From Acanthococcus lagerstroemiae (taxonomy: Eukaryota > Arthropoda > Insecta > Hemiptera > Eriococcidae): a stretch of 64,000 nucleotides of DNA. Positions 13,761-26,800 of this stretch are shown piece by piece (position 1 is the first letter of the stretch; the number at the start of each line of letters is the position of its first letter). The DNA lies in contig CM063113.1 of the NCBI GenBank assembly GCA_031841125.1, forward strand, positions 62,303,211 through 62,367,210, given 5' to 3'. The notes below the pieces were generated by a model. The model did not search any database, was not told the DNA's origin, and was given only the letters and a program-made list of their open reading frames with translations. The translations under genes and the position numbers were made by a program.

Positions 13761-15249
13761 ATAGCAACCGATGAAGGCTTAAAAATGTTTATACTTACTT
13801 TTTACGTATTTTGGCCAATATTTCGGCAAAATTTAATATTTTTTCCAACAATACTACCGCGTAAATTTTTCTTACAGGGAGAAAGGGCGATTTGGTTACA
13901 GGCTAGAATTGCTACCGGGAAACGCTGGGCAAGTATATATCTCTCACTCGAATTGTTGGTCTCGTCGCGAAGCATCTTCAGTTACGGTGGTTACGAACGT
14001 GACATAAAAGTTCAGAGTAGTGACCTCCCAAGTGGTAATTGAAAATACCAGGCCACTCTCCAATTTTTGACCAACAAAGTTGCGGGAATTTTTTTTTGCT
14101 TTTTTTTTTCTCTTTTTTTCTTGAAAATAAGCCTAGTTTTATTTTCGAATACCGCTCGTCAGTTATTACTTTAATACACTCCAGATAAATTTTTTCGAAA
14201 GATCACGCCGCTCCGAAATAACATACTGTTTCAAATGTCAGCCTGTCTGTTTGCGTCCTCTTTTCGCTATTCGTCGGATTGCAAGGCAAGCCACTGTTCC
14301 ACTGTTCGTTAACCATCGTACTTTCAAAACCATAGATTATGTATAAGTCACCAACTGAAACTGCTTATCTGGAACGTGCATTCGCGGTTGCTTTTCGGAT
14401 TACGTTTAAAATTCGTTTCTGAGAATGACGATCGCACTTAATCGAGTAAAATTTACCGAATGCTTCGATAACCTCTCGCATTCGAAGTAAGTACGTCCCC
14501 GGCACACTACTCGTGCACGCCTTCGTTTTCATATTTAAAATTAGTTTAAGTTTAAACTTTCCGAATGGAGCCGTCTCAGTTTCTATTTCAGACTTATCTC
14601 ATATTATATATTCTTTCGTGTCTCTTTCTCAGATTCGTCCGCGAATATATTTTGCGTGCAGAACGCATACATACCCACGTACGAGTGTATAAAATATAAG
14701 ATTTTTGTCGTTCAGACGGGAGAACACACGATCAACTTTTTTCTTATTTATTTTTCCTCTATTCGCGCCAATTTCGATCATTCTCACGCCCGTACCAACG
14801 TATATCTGTTCCATCTCTTTTGCGCAAAATAATTTTCTCCTCCGATACGGTTATCAACGCAAAAGCTAAACCGAAGAAAAAGTTTGATTTGGAACTATTC
14901 CATGTTCGATATTAAGTCATAAACAGCTGCCATGCAACGAAATAGCGCCGCTTTAACGCCTACGTGGATATTGCAAGGAACGCGTTTTCCGCTTGATGGA
15001 AAAGCGAAAGTTTTTCTTTTTCAAAAATCAGACTCGGTGATTTGAACGGTGAAGGTGGTCGTCTCTTTCGGCGTCACCTCCTCTTCTTCGCACTCATTTT
15101 ATTTTTCACCTTCCATCTCCTTTGCTTCGAGCGAGGAATGCGCAAAAAGTTCTAAAACACCAACACAAATATTCTATTTGCCGCCTATGCGAGCACACTA
15201 TAATTACGTATGATTTCTCATTGTTTTACTCATCCTCGAGTTTTATATT

Positions 15250-16620
15250 TTCGCGAAACTCGAGCTATCCGGCCCGGTTAGTCTGCAGAGGAGACGGTTC
15301 GGCCGTTGGGTAGCGGGACTCGGCGGTTCCGGAGTGACCGGAACGCCTCGTGGTTGGCCGAGAGTCGTGCCTCGTCGCGAGTCGACATTTCGTAAAGAAT
15401 TCGGGAACGGCCGAAAAACGTGCGATCAAGTGCGTGGCACAGACAAAAAATCTAAAGAACCAATATGAGGGTGATTACTACATTGAAAATAAGCGAATAA
15501 GTATGCGATTATACTGACACCAGTAACACGGCGAAAAGTTGAAGATATGAAAAGTAACTCTAACTTTAGAAGGTTATATATGAATAGTGTTACTCCGACC
15601 TACTATATATCCCGTGCACTGCACGAATCTATCTGCGAGTATCATCGCAACCAAGATTTCGGCGTGACGGAATCGTACATGAATACATGGAAGAATATAA
15701 TACAGAAGTTGCAGTGATTAGCACTCGCGAATTTAGCTTCCTGAAGTAGGATGACATAACAGCGCGGAGGATTTTTAGTGTTTACGGCGGGCGGACGAGT
15801 CGGATCGGTGACCAGGTGGCCTAACTACTTTCGCAATTCTGGCTAGGGCGTAAAGGAACTGGGAGGGGGAGTTGACGGGGAAAGTAGCCGATTTCTAAGC
15901 TCTTGACTTCGGCCGAGTCCGCAAGGACACGATCGCAGTTCGATGCGAATGAAATCGCAACCTGATGGGTACCTCCAGGTACGCGACTTAGCCCGATCGT
16001 TGAACGTTGGTAGTTAGATTTAGGCGAAGAGAAGGCGCAACAGCGCGACAACAGGGAAAAGCGGTAGTGGGCTAGTAGGAAACAGCGAGGTTTTTTTAGG
16101 CGTGTGGCGAGAGGCTACGGAGCAGAATTTTTAGGCTTGGAAGAAGTCGGTTTTAGGCTGGACGAGGTGGCAAGAGGTATCCACACAGGAACAGCGAGAA
16201 GAAGCACGAACCTTAGCCAGCCTTGCGAAGCGAGGCGCAGATCGATTGTCTTGGCAAGAGAGTCGCCAACTGAGTGTCACGAATGAAGGAGTATTCGGAG
16301 AATTTATAGGAAGCACCGCGTCTATTGGTGTCGCAGGATCTGATGTTTCTAAAGAAAAAACGGAACGTCATACAAAACGCGGCTGCGGCTCGATGACCGG
16401 ACTCGCCAGTATCGAAGGAAGAAAACTAAAACGGTCGAGAGAATACAGGGGCCAATGGCCGAGAGATGAGAAGCAAGCGCCGAACGTGCGACCAGCGCAA
16501 CTTCGGATGCTTGGAATCGGTTTCGGGAGGAGGTGGAGGACGGGAGGGATGCAGGCAATACTGGTTCGCGAGAGTGCACATTAATTAGGCCGCACGATTA
16601 CCTGTGGAGGCATTCGGATA
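15250..16620. promoter_or_regulatory. CpG-rich block, possible promoter or 5' exon of an unseen gene
   Basis: Base composition rises sharply (for example 15280-15420 and 15780-16560). Short frames on both strands are rich in Arg and Ser without domains. The sequence around 15360-15430 looks like an insect 5'UTR, but no coding exon can be fixed. Confidence 0.25.
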
Positions 16621-17100
16621 GTTCGTTTGCAAACTCGAAAATTTAGGGCGACAAGTGTGTCGTCATTACACACTATAATATCGTACAGGTATATTGCGAA
16701 TGGGAACTCGACAGATGAATTTTCAGCCACACCACTCATTGAACAGGATAGACGTGGATGTAGGGAAACGGGCCCGAGATTTGTAAGTATTCTTTTGGTA
16801 CATACAACTCGGCACCGCTGAAATAATATTAGAAGTTGGCGTTAATTACGTGGCAGCGCGACAAATTATTTTGCCCCATTTGCGAAATATCTCAGGAAGT
16901 TAAGAAACAAGCTACCTCGCAAATAGCGAAGTAGTAAGAGGGTGTTCTATGTTGTTGTCCGCTTATGGGAATTTTACTGCATTCATTGACTAGCTGATAA
17001 GTTGAAGTCAATAAAATGAGCTTTTCGCCAGCTTCATTTTAAATGGTGTTGTTGCGCCAACTTCCTACACTGGTATTGATAAAACAAAACCAAATCTGAA

Positions 17101-17308
17101 ATGGACGCTGCTAAGCGTAACAAAACCAACCAACAAAATCTGTTTTTTGAGAACACGTGATTCGAAGTTAAAGAGCCACGTGAGTACACATTTTTGAATC
17201 GGGGGCCCAATTGTGAAAAATTCTACTTTTTACGCTCCTCCCAACGATACTAATAACTCATTTTGTCAACAAATGTCGGTTGGTTCTGTTACGCTCAACA
17301 GCGTCCAT
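17101..17308. mobile_element. GGACGCTG-family MITE, 208 bp
   Basis: The ends are ATGGACGCTGCTAAGCGTAA and a diverged complement ending CAGCGTCCAT; the inverted repeat is about 35 bp. Related or partial copies lie at 28090-28240, 31880-32135, 33375-33455 and 48598-49505, the last split by another element. I cannot assign a target duplication. Confidence 0.65.
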
Positions 17309-20300
17309 ATGTTGAAGCTTTGAAGCTAATATTCAGACGCAGTACCAACGTCTATGCGATAAAACAAAGATACGCCAGAATGATCATTTTCTATTTTCAT
17401 CTTTCCAACCTCTGATTCCAAGTTGCATTCGTAACCGAGAGGCAATATTCATAATAGTAGACCGACTTATCGATAGATGGCAGCAGCTGACGGAGAACTT
17501 GTGAAACTGAACTAAAAATAAACTATAATCTGAAAACAATTCACTAGCATTTAAAGAAATGAATCATGATGGAAATTCAATTGTAATAAGGTGCTTGCAG
17601 CGCTGCGCGCGCTCAACACCCTAAAAATTGTAAGAAACTTTTTTTATGGCGAGTACAGCGTACAGCGAGACAACGGTTTGCTATTTCTCGAATTCTAGTC
17701 CACATTACAGCAAGCTGTAAGAATTACGAGCGAAATTCTTACAAAATTCTGCATCAATAACGACAGAAGTGTTTATAAATCTCAAAATGAATTTCAATTT
17801 TCAATACCGAACTTGCAATTTAATAAGCATAGCTAGCTGTCGAGTTCGGCCTATGGTGGCCAAAAAATGTCTACAGGGACTTGACGAAGGACATCGTAAA
17901 TCACTAGGGAAACGAGATTACGAAGGTGAGGATGAGTTAGTAGTCGAATTCATTTCCTTTGAGAAGGTAGACGAGCTGCCGTATGGGGATGACCACACAT
18001 AAAAATACGCTCGTACTCCCATATCGTATACGCGAGTACGTGATTAATGTTTCGAGTCCTGATGGAAATCGGCATTTATCGACAATATTAATAACGTAAT
18101 TTTTATTCGTGTGAAATCCAATCAAAATGTCTTCTGTAAAGGACCTAAATTTATATGTATAGAAAATCTTCGAGTAAACTACTCGTACGTTCGTGAATCC
18201 CCTCAAAACGGTTCGTCGTTTTCCGAGTCCGACTTCCGGTACAACTGCTTCCGATAAATCGAAAGTAAAATACGTACATATTACATTGAAATACTTCATT
18301 ACGACCGCCCCTGGTGTTCGAATTGGTCATGCCCCACCTACCTACCTCGTATGCACGCGTACTCCTCATTTTCTGTCTTTTCCTTTTCGTTCGAAATTTA
18401 GAGCATTTCCACGCGATCAGGCCAGTCTTACTTATAGGACAAATCAATTTCGCAATCGAATACCCGAGCGGTATCGGAGCCAATAAATAAAATGTTTCAA
18501 CTATTAAGTACGTACTATTTGTGTAGAATGGGAGAGGATATACAAAACTGAAGGATACACAGTTGGAGAAGACGGAGATGAGGTAATATTCTAAGCACGG
18601 GATTCGAAGATCCAGGAAGATTCAGACTTTTGGTTCCCTCTGTGCCTGTCAAGCGCAGTTATCACATTACAAGACACACAAGAAAGATTCCAAAAATTAA
18701 TGAAATATTGATATTTCGAAAATGATTCGAATTTCGTGGCAAAAATTGAAAATTTAGCTCGAATTGAACATTCAAGTTAGGGAACTTGTCCACGCCTCAT
18801 CTACTCTACCTATTGCCTGCATGTTCTTATGTCTGTCCATACACTTGCCCGTCAGCCTGTCTCTCCGACTAGCTGGCTCCAACTGGAGTTTACCAGATTT
18901 TAATTCAGTAATTCACCCGACGTTTCTTCCTTTTCCAGAAGGAAGAGGTGATGGTAGCCAGGGTACCTAATACATTCTGTGGTAATGCTTCGAATTCGAG
19001 TGCGCAAACATTAGTCCGAGTAATTTTCCGAATTTATTCTTCAGATTTATTCTTCAACCGCCATTACCAAAAGTCGAGTTACAAACCCACTCGAAAGTGT
19101 ATTCGCGGTAGAAGTAATTTTCTGAGAATGCGAGCAATTGTCGAAGTAATAAAGAAAAGCCGATGTCTAGAATTTCAAACGCGACCCTACGGTAGAACAC
19201 AGCATACTCTAGTACAGTACGGTACAGACGGTTCGCCGGGCGAACCCCGGCGGATACGCGCCACTGCACGCATTCTCTACATGCAGACGAGCTCGTAAAT
19301 AGAAGCCGAACAGTTATTACAGATTTTCTCGTTTATACGGCACCAAACTTATTTTTGTGGCAGCAGAAATGACACCAAGAAATTCGCGAATTAAAAGCCG
19401 AGAACAGGCGTTCGTAAAGTGTTGAACGCCACTACTGTGCAGAACGCAAACTCAAAAAAATCGGTCCGCGAATTTTCCCGTCAGACAATCAACACACCTG
19501 GTGAAACTCCGTGACAGTTTTCCCAGGGCCACCTTCTCAGTTCACTTTCTTTGTCTAAATGCAATCACTGCATTCTAATGACGAATTATATCAATTTATT
19601 AGCACGAACACATTTACCTGTTTTCCAAGAGGCTTAAAATTTTCCGATCACTGCGCGCCGATTCATCGAGCAAAATAATTGCACCTCGAAAAATGTAATG
19701 TCGGTATACCCCTTTTCACGAATACGTATAATATCGCTTTAAAATGAACCAACGAACTTCGTGGCGTAGTATTCAAATCACAGGTGGAATTGCAACGAAA
19801 TTCCAGCGAACTACAGTCCCGAAAAAGAGGAAATTTATCCAAAATGGACTGTACGTAATAACTACATTCGAACGAACACTAGTATTTCGTCCATTTATTT
19901 TGATATTCAAGCCCTTTAACTGAATGTAAGGGCTGACGTGGTATCGTGTTACTCATTGTGGCCAGCAAATACGTAGAAACAGATGATTACCAATGTACAA
20001 ATTAAAGACGTATTCCGGGGGGAGGGAGAGAAGGTGTATACCTTCAGATATTCACCACGATTACGATCACCATGTACTCAGTAAAATGATAACGTAATAC
20101 GAAACATTAAAACTCATTTCGTTTTTTTAAGGTCGTATACGCCATCGACGAGTCTCCTCAATCAAAAAACTTTGAAATCGGCGTCAACAAAATCATGTAG
20201 ACTCTCAATTAAAAATTTTGAGGTGATTTTTCTTCTTTATGAGGTAAACTTTTAGGAATCAGCACAGTTTATGGACAAAATTTAACCTTCGCATCATTCA

Positions 20301-20497
20301 GAATCGAAATGAGAGATTTTAATGATATATCAAAAGAGGGTCACTGAAATATGAATAGGATTAAGATTACATAAACAAGAACACTAATTACTTCGAGGTA
20401 CGCATTCCAGATTTTTTCGTTATATTTGCAGCACGGACACCACAAGTCAGGGGAGGGGCTATTTCCCCCGTATTTTCAAATAATACATAATTTCAGC

Positions 20498-20655
20498 CAG
20501 TGGCGGATTAAGCTCCTCGCCGATGCCGCTCTTCTCTTGCAACATTTTTTCACCCCTCCCCTTCACCCTAAATGCCTCGTAAAACCTGAAAATTTTTCCG
20601 CTTTTTTGCCGCTCCACGCCATGGCGTTGTTGGCGTATAGGGAAATCCGCCACTG
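20498..20655. mobile_element. hAT-type MITE, 158 bp
   Basis: Termini are CAGTGGCGGATT... and ...AATCCGCCACTG. They are flanked by perfect 8-bp duplications ATTTCAGC (20490-20497 and 20656-20663). The terminus fits the hAT YARNG rule (CAGTG). There is no coding capacity. Confidence 0.9.
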
Positions 20656-22755
20656 ATTTCAGCAAAATGAAAAAAATAGCGGAGTAGGCATTTTAGTCCA
20701 ACAGATGCGTACCTACTCATATATGTAATCACGATAATAGATATACTCGTAGTTTTCAACGTGTAAATAAAGGTTTAATAACTGGCAGTGAAGCGGATAA
20801 TTATTCTGGATACATCGAAAGTGATGAGCCAGAAGAGTATTGTATGCACAGAGAATTTAAATTTTACCGAGATGGTACATAAAATTCTTTACGTTTATTT
20901 TCGGGCACACCATCAATGAGAATACGTAGATAGGTGTATTCGTAGTTCACGATATTTCAATTTCACCGGCTCAAAATCGTATGCCGATCATCTGAACGAG
21001 ATACATATTATGTATAAATTTAATATTTTCGTTCTCAATTTTCAATTTGTATGGTATCTCGCTCGTGCATCTTAACGCCAGCAAAATGAAATGAAAAATA
21101 ATTCGCGCAGGAGGCAAAGGCTCACTCGAATGCGCAAAATTGCTATTCGTTTGAAATTTCTTCCGCGTTAGTAATTTTTACCGAAATGAAATAAGTATCC
21201 CTGTTTTAAATAGAGTGAAGTAACTTGCATCAAGAGGATGTACCCGCGTGATTTTCTCTGATATATCCCTGCGAATGGTTTTAGGAGCAGTCAATCTTCT
21301 ACCCGCAGGATCCTGAAAAGGAGCTCCCAACTCGATTAGCAAAACATACAATGGAAGTGTTTCAAATACGAGTGACATCGGGTAACTTGGAACTCCGAAA
21401 CTTCGAAAGCATCGATATAAACCATCAACGATTCATTATTTTGTAGAAAATTACAGGCGTTTTTAAAAATTTTCTTAACTCAAATTGCAGAAAAACTTGG
21501 AAAAATTTTGAGGTACTTCTCAGACTTTTCGGACGTATGTAGGCTATTGAATAGAATGAAGTTTGATAAATGCAACATTGAAAGTTCACAAACATTACGG
21601 TGAGCAGAATATGCATTCCTCAGATGATTTTATAAGTACCTATGGCATAATCAGAATTACAATCTGTTACGACCAGGCCTGTAATTTGTTTCAAAATTGA
21701 CCTAAACTTTTGGAAATATCTTCAAGAAAAGTACACCAAAGTATAGAAATAAACGTGTCTTTTTTACATTATTTCGAGCATAAAATTCAAGTTCCTTGGA
21801 AGAAGAGCAGAAAAAAATTAGGTCGGTCAACCTTGGATGCGGCGATCAAGTGAAAAGCTTGAATAACCCGATACTACCCCCAAATTTGTCCTTTCTTTAA
21901 CGACCATCTTTAACTTTTACAACGTTACTAAACTGTTACTTTAACAAGTACGTTTCCATAAAAGCTGACATAATTAACCCATTCTTCTGGTATTAAAGCA
22001 AACTATTTACTTTTATCTGTTCGGATACCAGTAATAGGTAATTAAAAAAAGTACAGTTTTATACGTCGTACCGAGTTTTAAAGGCGGGAGGCTGGTTAAT
22101 AAATTTTTTGTTAACAAATGAAATTAGAGAGCTGCGCTATCGGGCATCTTAACGAGTCGACGAACAAAAGAAAAATGCGGTGGTAAAATTTGCGAAATAT
22201 TTCCGATTTTTGACGATAAGCGAGCTAAATTTAAATACGCGGACTAGAATTCTCAGTCTTATTTTGATGTTAAACTGCGTAGTCGATACATCTGCAAGGA
22301 CCACGTGAGACGCACAATTTTAGAATTGAGTAGGTAACACAAATAACTATACTGCAATCGGAGAAAATAAAAGAGAAAACGAGCAATATCCCGGGAAGAT
22401 GTTTCCAAGACTTCTATTTCAGTCCAAGTATATTATGAGATAGATGCTTCTCTCATCATAATGGAAGTCTTTTAAAATAATTATAACCTAAAACTAAAAT
22501 AAAATTCTTTTTAATAACGTTGAAACAACTGAAACGTCTAAAGTGCGCACTTGTAGTTACATTGTAACCACAAGTACATGCCTCATTTACAAATTCACTG
22601 AATACGAGACTTTCTGTAGAGCGAGTCAGCTTCAGAATAGCCTTAAAACTTGGCTTCCAGTCAAGACGCATTCAACTATAATAGAAGAATAAAAAAATCC
22701 ATTCAAATGTAATCGTTATTGTACAAAAATTAGATTAGTAACTTCAAAATGTAAC

Positions 22756-23229
22756 ATGAACAAAGAAACATCGAATAAGAATTCAGTCAGCGTTAAATTC
22801 TGCCTGACCGTTGCATCGGATTGGTTAAATCAATATCATTTAGAAAACCAAGAAAAATATACGAAAAATGAAACTCGCACAAAGATTATCACAGAACATA
22901 CTCGAGAGCTCAACTTCATGTACATCTATCGACCTCCTGGCAAACACGCCAACTTCGGAAATACTTTTTCAACTATCTTACCAAACATGTTAAACTCGAA
23001 ACAAAATTTGGGATACGTACTTTCTCTACTTTTCAGTAAAATAGAGAAATTCCATAAGATTGCTATATCCTTATCGGAACAAACATTTAAAAAAATGACA
23101 ACAGGCGCGTTCACGTTCACTGAATTCCGTCCCAAGCATCTAGTTTCTGTTTTGCCACCAAACGCTTCTGCTCTAAAACGAAAAAAAAAAACACAAAAAA
23201 AACCACAAACCAGTGAGAATTCCGAATAA
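22756..23229 (+). CDS. unrecognised 157-aa basic protein, possible single-exon gene
   Basis: This is an uninterrupted ATG-to-TAA frame of 157 codons in AT-rich sequence where frames this long are rare. The product mixes hydrophobic and polar residues like a folded protein: a central hydrophobic helix-like stretch ('LGYVLSLLFSKIEKFHKIAI'), a 'YIYRPPGKH' motif, and a C-terminal block 'FRPKHLVSVLPPNA' followed by a lysine-rich tail (KRKKKTQKK) that could be a nuclear or nucleolar signal. I see no signal peptide or transmembrane segment, and I do not recognise the family. The start has A at -3 (AACATGA). An AATAAA overlaps the stop region. It converges with the R3HCC1-like gene, whose 3' end lies about 650 bp downstream on the other strand. 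It could be a small conserved gene, a retrocopy, or a chance frame; no function is proposed. Confidence 0.5.
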   Translation: MNKETSNKNSVSVKFCLTVASDWLNQYHLENQEKYTKNETRTKIITEHTRELNFMYIYRPPGKHANFGNTFSTILPNMLNSKQNLGYVLSLLFSKIEKFHKIAISLSEQTFKKMTTGAFTFTEFRPKHLVSVLPPNASALKRKKKTQKKPQTSENSE

Positions 23230-23879
23230 AGAAAGAAAAACCCAATACAGGAAAAATAGTAGGGGTAACCGTTGTACCTTGCACGATTTTTCTATTTCAT
23301 TTACTGCGAACTCTAGAAAGGAAACGGGAAATTATGAAATATAACTCATCTGAAAGTACGAAATTTTCCCAAGAATACAAGAGTACCAAATTGTTGAGAC
23401 AAACCTTAATTTTTCATACTTAAATAAGCCATCTATATTTTTGGGTCCCATTTTGCATCCTATTTTAGCCAATTTTTAACAAAATTATCGCTAACTGAAT
23501 GAAAGTCGTTTGAAATTAAACGTTAACACTGGGCGAGTTTATATTGAAGTTGAAATTTCTTCAACTATTTTCTCAGATTCAACATGTACTATTTAGTGAA
23601 TTTGGAAGAAAAAAAGAAAGGTTTTGTCCGCCTATAATCCGGAAGTTTGGCATATAAAATATTTCGATTTGCTGATATACGAAGTTTCTGTCATTATGGG
23701 CTGCACTAACCCATTGACGTGTTCGTGAGCAAACATGAACATAAGTTCACGCTATTACGTCAAGAGACCAAAAATGCAATATCAATAGCTGATTAGGACA
23801 ACTCAGAATGCCTTATAGATACGTCGAACAAAAAATACTCGGCAGACACCGCAAAACAAATAGTGTTTCCATACCCGTC

Positions 23880-26800
23880 CTACATAATGTTTTGAACGTA
23901 ACTGTTAGATTTACTAAAGTAAGGCGGCATGGCTTGTGGTACAGCGGTCTCCCAATTCAAAATTTCAACGTTATACCAACCTCTAGCATCGGATAACAAC
24001 TTTTTTTCAGCTTCTCGCTGTTTGTCGGTAACGTTAATCTTCATGCCCAAATGACCAGACACCAACCTTCGAGCCAACGAAACACATGTTTTGGGCCTGG
24101 CTGCTGGAGATATTACATGATCTTGCGCGATCATTCTAGATTTCGGAATAGCATTTTTCAACGGCCTAGTTTTCACAAACGGTAATTCCGTATTTAAGAC
24201 TTCATCGGCTAAGAAAAGAAGACAAACCACACTGAATCATCTGGTAATGCCAAAGACTAATTTGACGTTAACCACAACAAATGAATCGAAGATCTACGGA
24301 TAATAATGCGATAGAAAAACATGAAAATTATTCTTAGAAGCGTAATGCCAGTTATCCGTCATTCTAAGAATGATCATTTTGAATTACGTGGACGGAGGAT
24401 AGGAATGCTCTTCCGGTCTGGTATTAAAGGGCCAGTGTATGTAAATTTATTTTTTTTAATTTTTTTTAAACATGGATATGTCTAATGGCTTGCCACGCGA
24501 AAAATTCCGTAGAAAAACGTTACCATCATAACGTAGTTGCGTATTCTTCTCACACGGTCATTCGTTCCACCACATTTTGACCGACCGACACGGAGAAGGA
24601 TGCTGACCAACCCTAAGAATGGGCGACTAACAACTAACACCCAGAATGTAATTATTACGATAACGTCGTTGACTGAATGCGTGAACGTGTTAGGAAGCCG
24701 TAAGACATATCCATGTACGCATGTATCTGTATGCAGTGTAGATGCTTTTACTTTTTTTTTTTTTTTTTTTTTCTAATTTTTTGAAGTAAATACAAATGTT
24801 AGCCATAGGCACAGCAGCATCGACTTCTCGTTTCTTACAGCTGCGTGCGTAATTAACTAGACATTTACACTGCTCGATGTAAATACTCATACAATAATAT
24901 TATGAGGGCTCCCCAACTGACCTGTAATCGGACTAGAGAATATCGCCAAAGCGTGAGTATCATCAACCCACACAATCTGAAAACCACGGTCTGCGCGGTA
25001 AGCGGCGAATATCGTGAATAAATCTTCAGTTTTTAAGTCAGGAGTGAAGCCGTGGATTTCTATGATGCACTCGCCGTCGCTACTTCTTTCCTCAATGGTC
25101 TGAAAAGGTCGGTAGTCTTGTGACACACCTTGGATCTTTACTTTACCAATTTTAGTCATTAGCTGCCATACACAAAAATAACTGAATCATTTCACGTATC
25201 CTATGCAAATGAACATTAGTACTGGCAAAATTACACACAACAGCTAAACGGTCGCCAGTAAGAAAGACCTTACCTCCTGAATCAATGTTTTGTTTACGAA
25301 TTCCCCGTCGTCATCGAACAATTCTTCCCAATGACAATCATCCAAATTCACAGATCCATTACTCTTATTGGACGTAGATTTTGTAGGGATAAGTTTTATA
25401 GGTTTATCCAACGTTTTTTCGGCTGTAGTTAAGTGACCAGCCAAGTTCGATGAGGATATTGGTGTATCAACAATAGTTCCTTTTGCTACGACAAACATAA
25501 CACTCGAATATTACACAACACAATATCAAAAATTTCTCACCTATTTTCATGCTTTAGTACATACCTACGGTAAGAGCACAAGACGGGGTACATAACAAAA
25601 TAACGTATAAGGTTGCCATTTTTATTCTGAATATACTCACTTGCCTCAGGAACAAAACCCGAGGCACCGAAAACAAATGCAGCGACTTCGTTAACTCTTT
25701 GATGCATGCATTTTATTTTTCATTTTCACCCTGAACTCCATGTGTAAGGCTACAATCTTCAATTTTAGATCAAGTTGATGATATTAAAATTGAATTCAGG
25801 AACCTTCAGCTCTAACACAGATGCAATTTTACAGCCAAAAAGTAAAACTACTTCGTAATACCAACCAAACCTTTACCTTGTTCATTTGTATCGAGAAAAT
25901 TTTCAGCAGGATCTCCTCTGCAACTATCACTCTCCACTTGTTTAACTTCAGCTTTTTCGGCGTTATTATCAGATGAAAATACTGAAATTGTGGAAACACA
26001 GAGAGCTGATTCAGCAACAATGTCGTCTTTTCCTAGGAACTCATCGGTCGAAGGATGAACCGATGCATCATTATCGAGGCTTTCAATTTCAACTGGGCTG
26101 ACAGCTAAACTATTACTTTCACCGATAATACCATCATTTGAAGCTGAATCTACGCTTTCAATGCAGCAGTTTGTATTCAAACTAACATCGAGAGGATTAT
26201 CGGAAGAACTGCTAACTTTCGGACTACTTCCGAGGCTCGATTGATCGTTGTCTTTCAACTTTTTATTTGGTATCTCCAACATCGTTTCGTTTAACTTCGC
26301 CGTTATTAATGTATTCTCATTCATCGTCTCTTTCGAAAGTATCACATCATCAGTTTGACATTTCTCACATTTGGAAATAGATGCAGCTGATTCTTCATCG
26401 CAAATCCGCTTGACCGGTTGATTTACTGAATCGACTATACTACGAACGGAAGATTGATTATTTACATAGGAATTTTCATCTTCTTTTTGGCTTTTCTCGT
26501 TTTGAAGTAATCTTCGACCACGTGGCACGTAAATCTGCAGGTCGGGTTTCCTCGTTTTTCTGTAATTACAAATAAAATTTCATTCTACACTAAAATAATT
26601 ACGGTAGTAAAAATCACAATTCATCATCCATTATTCTATAATTCTTTCATACTTAGATCTGCAACGCATATAGTTCATTATATAACCGTATGGTTCATAT
26701 AGTTTATTATAGTATAACCGCATGGTTCAAATATTTTCACCATCGATCTGATTTCAACTGAGGACAATAAGCCAAGAAGAAAATAAGTGCCAATACCTAT

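Larger units (their letters stand above)
13757..22700. other. non-coding stretch without a supported gene
   Basis: AT-rich sequence with no frame that looks like protein. It holds the CpG-rich block at 15.25-16.6 kb, the MITE at 17.1 kb and the 158-bp hAT-type MITE at 20.5 kb. Confidence 0.6.

Noticed and set aside
15821..16584. Open frames on both strands in the CpG-rich block
   Set aside because: Frames on opposite strands overlap, have no recognisable domain and fit the local base composition.
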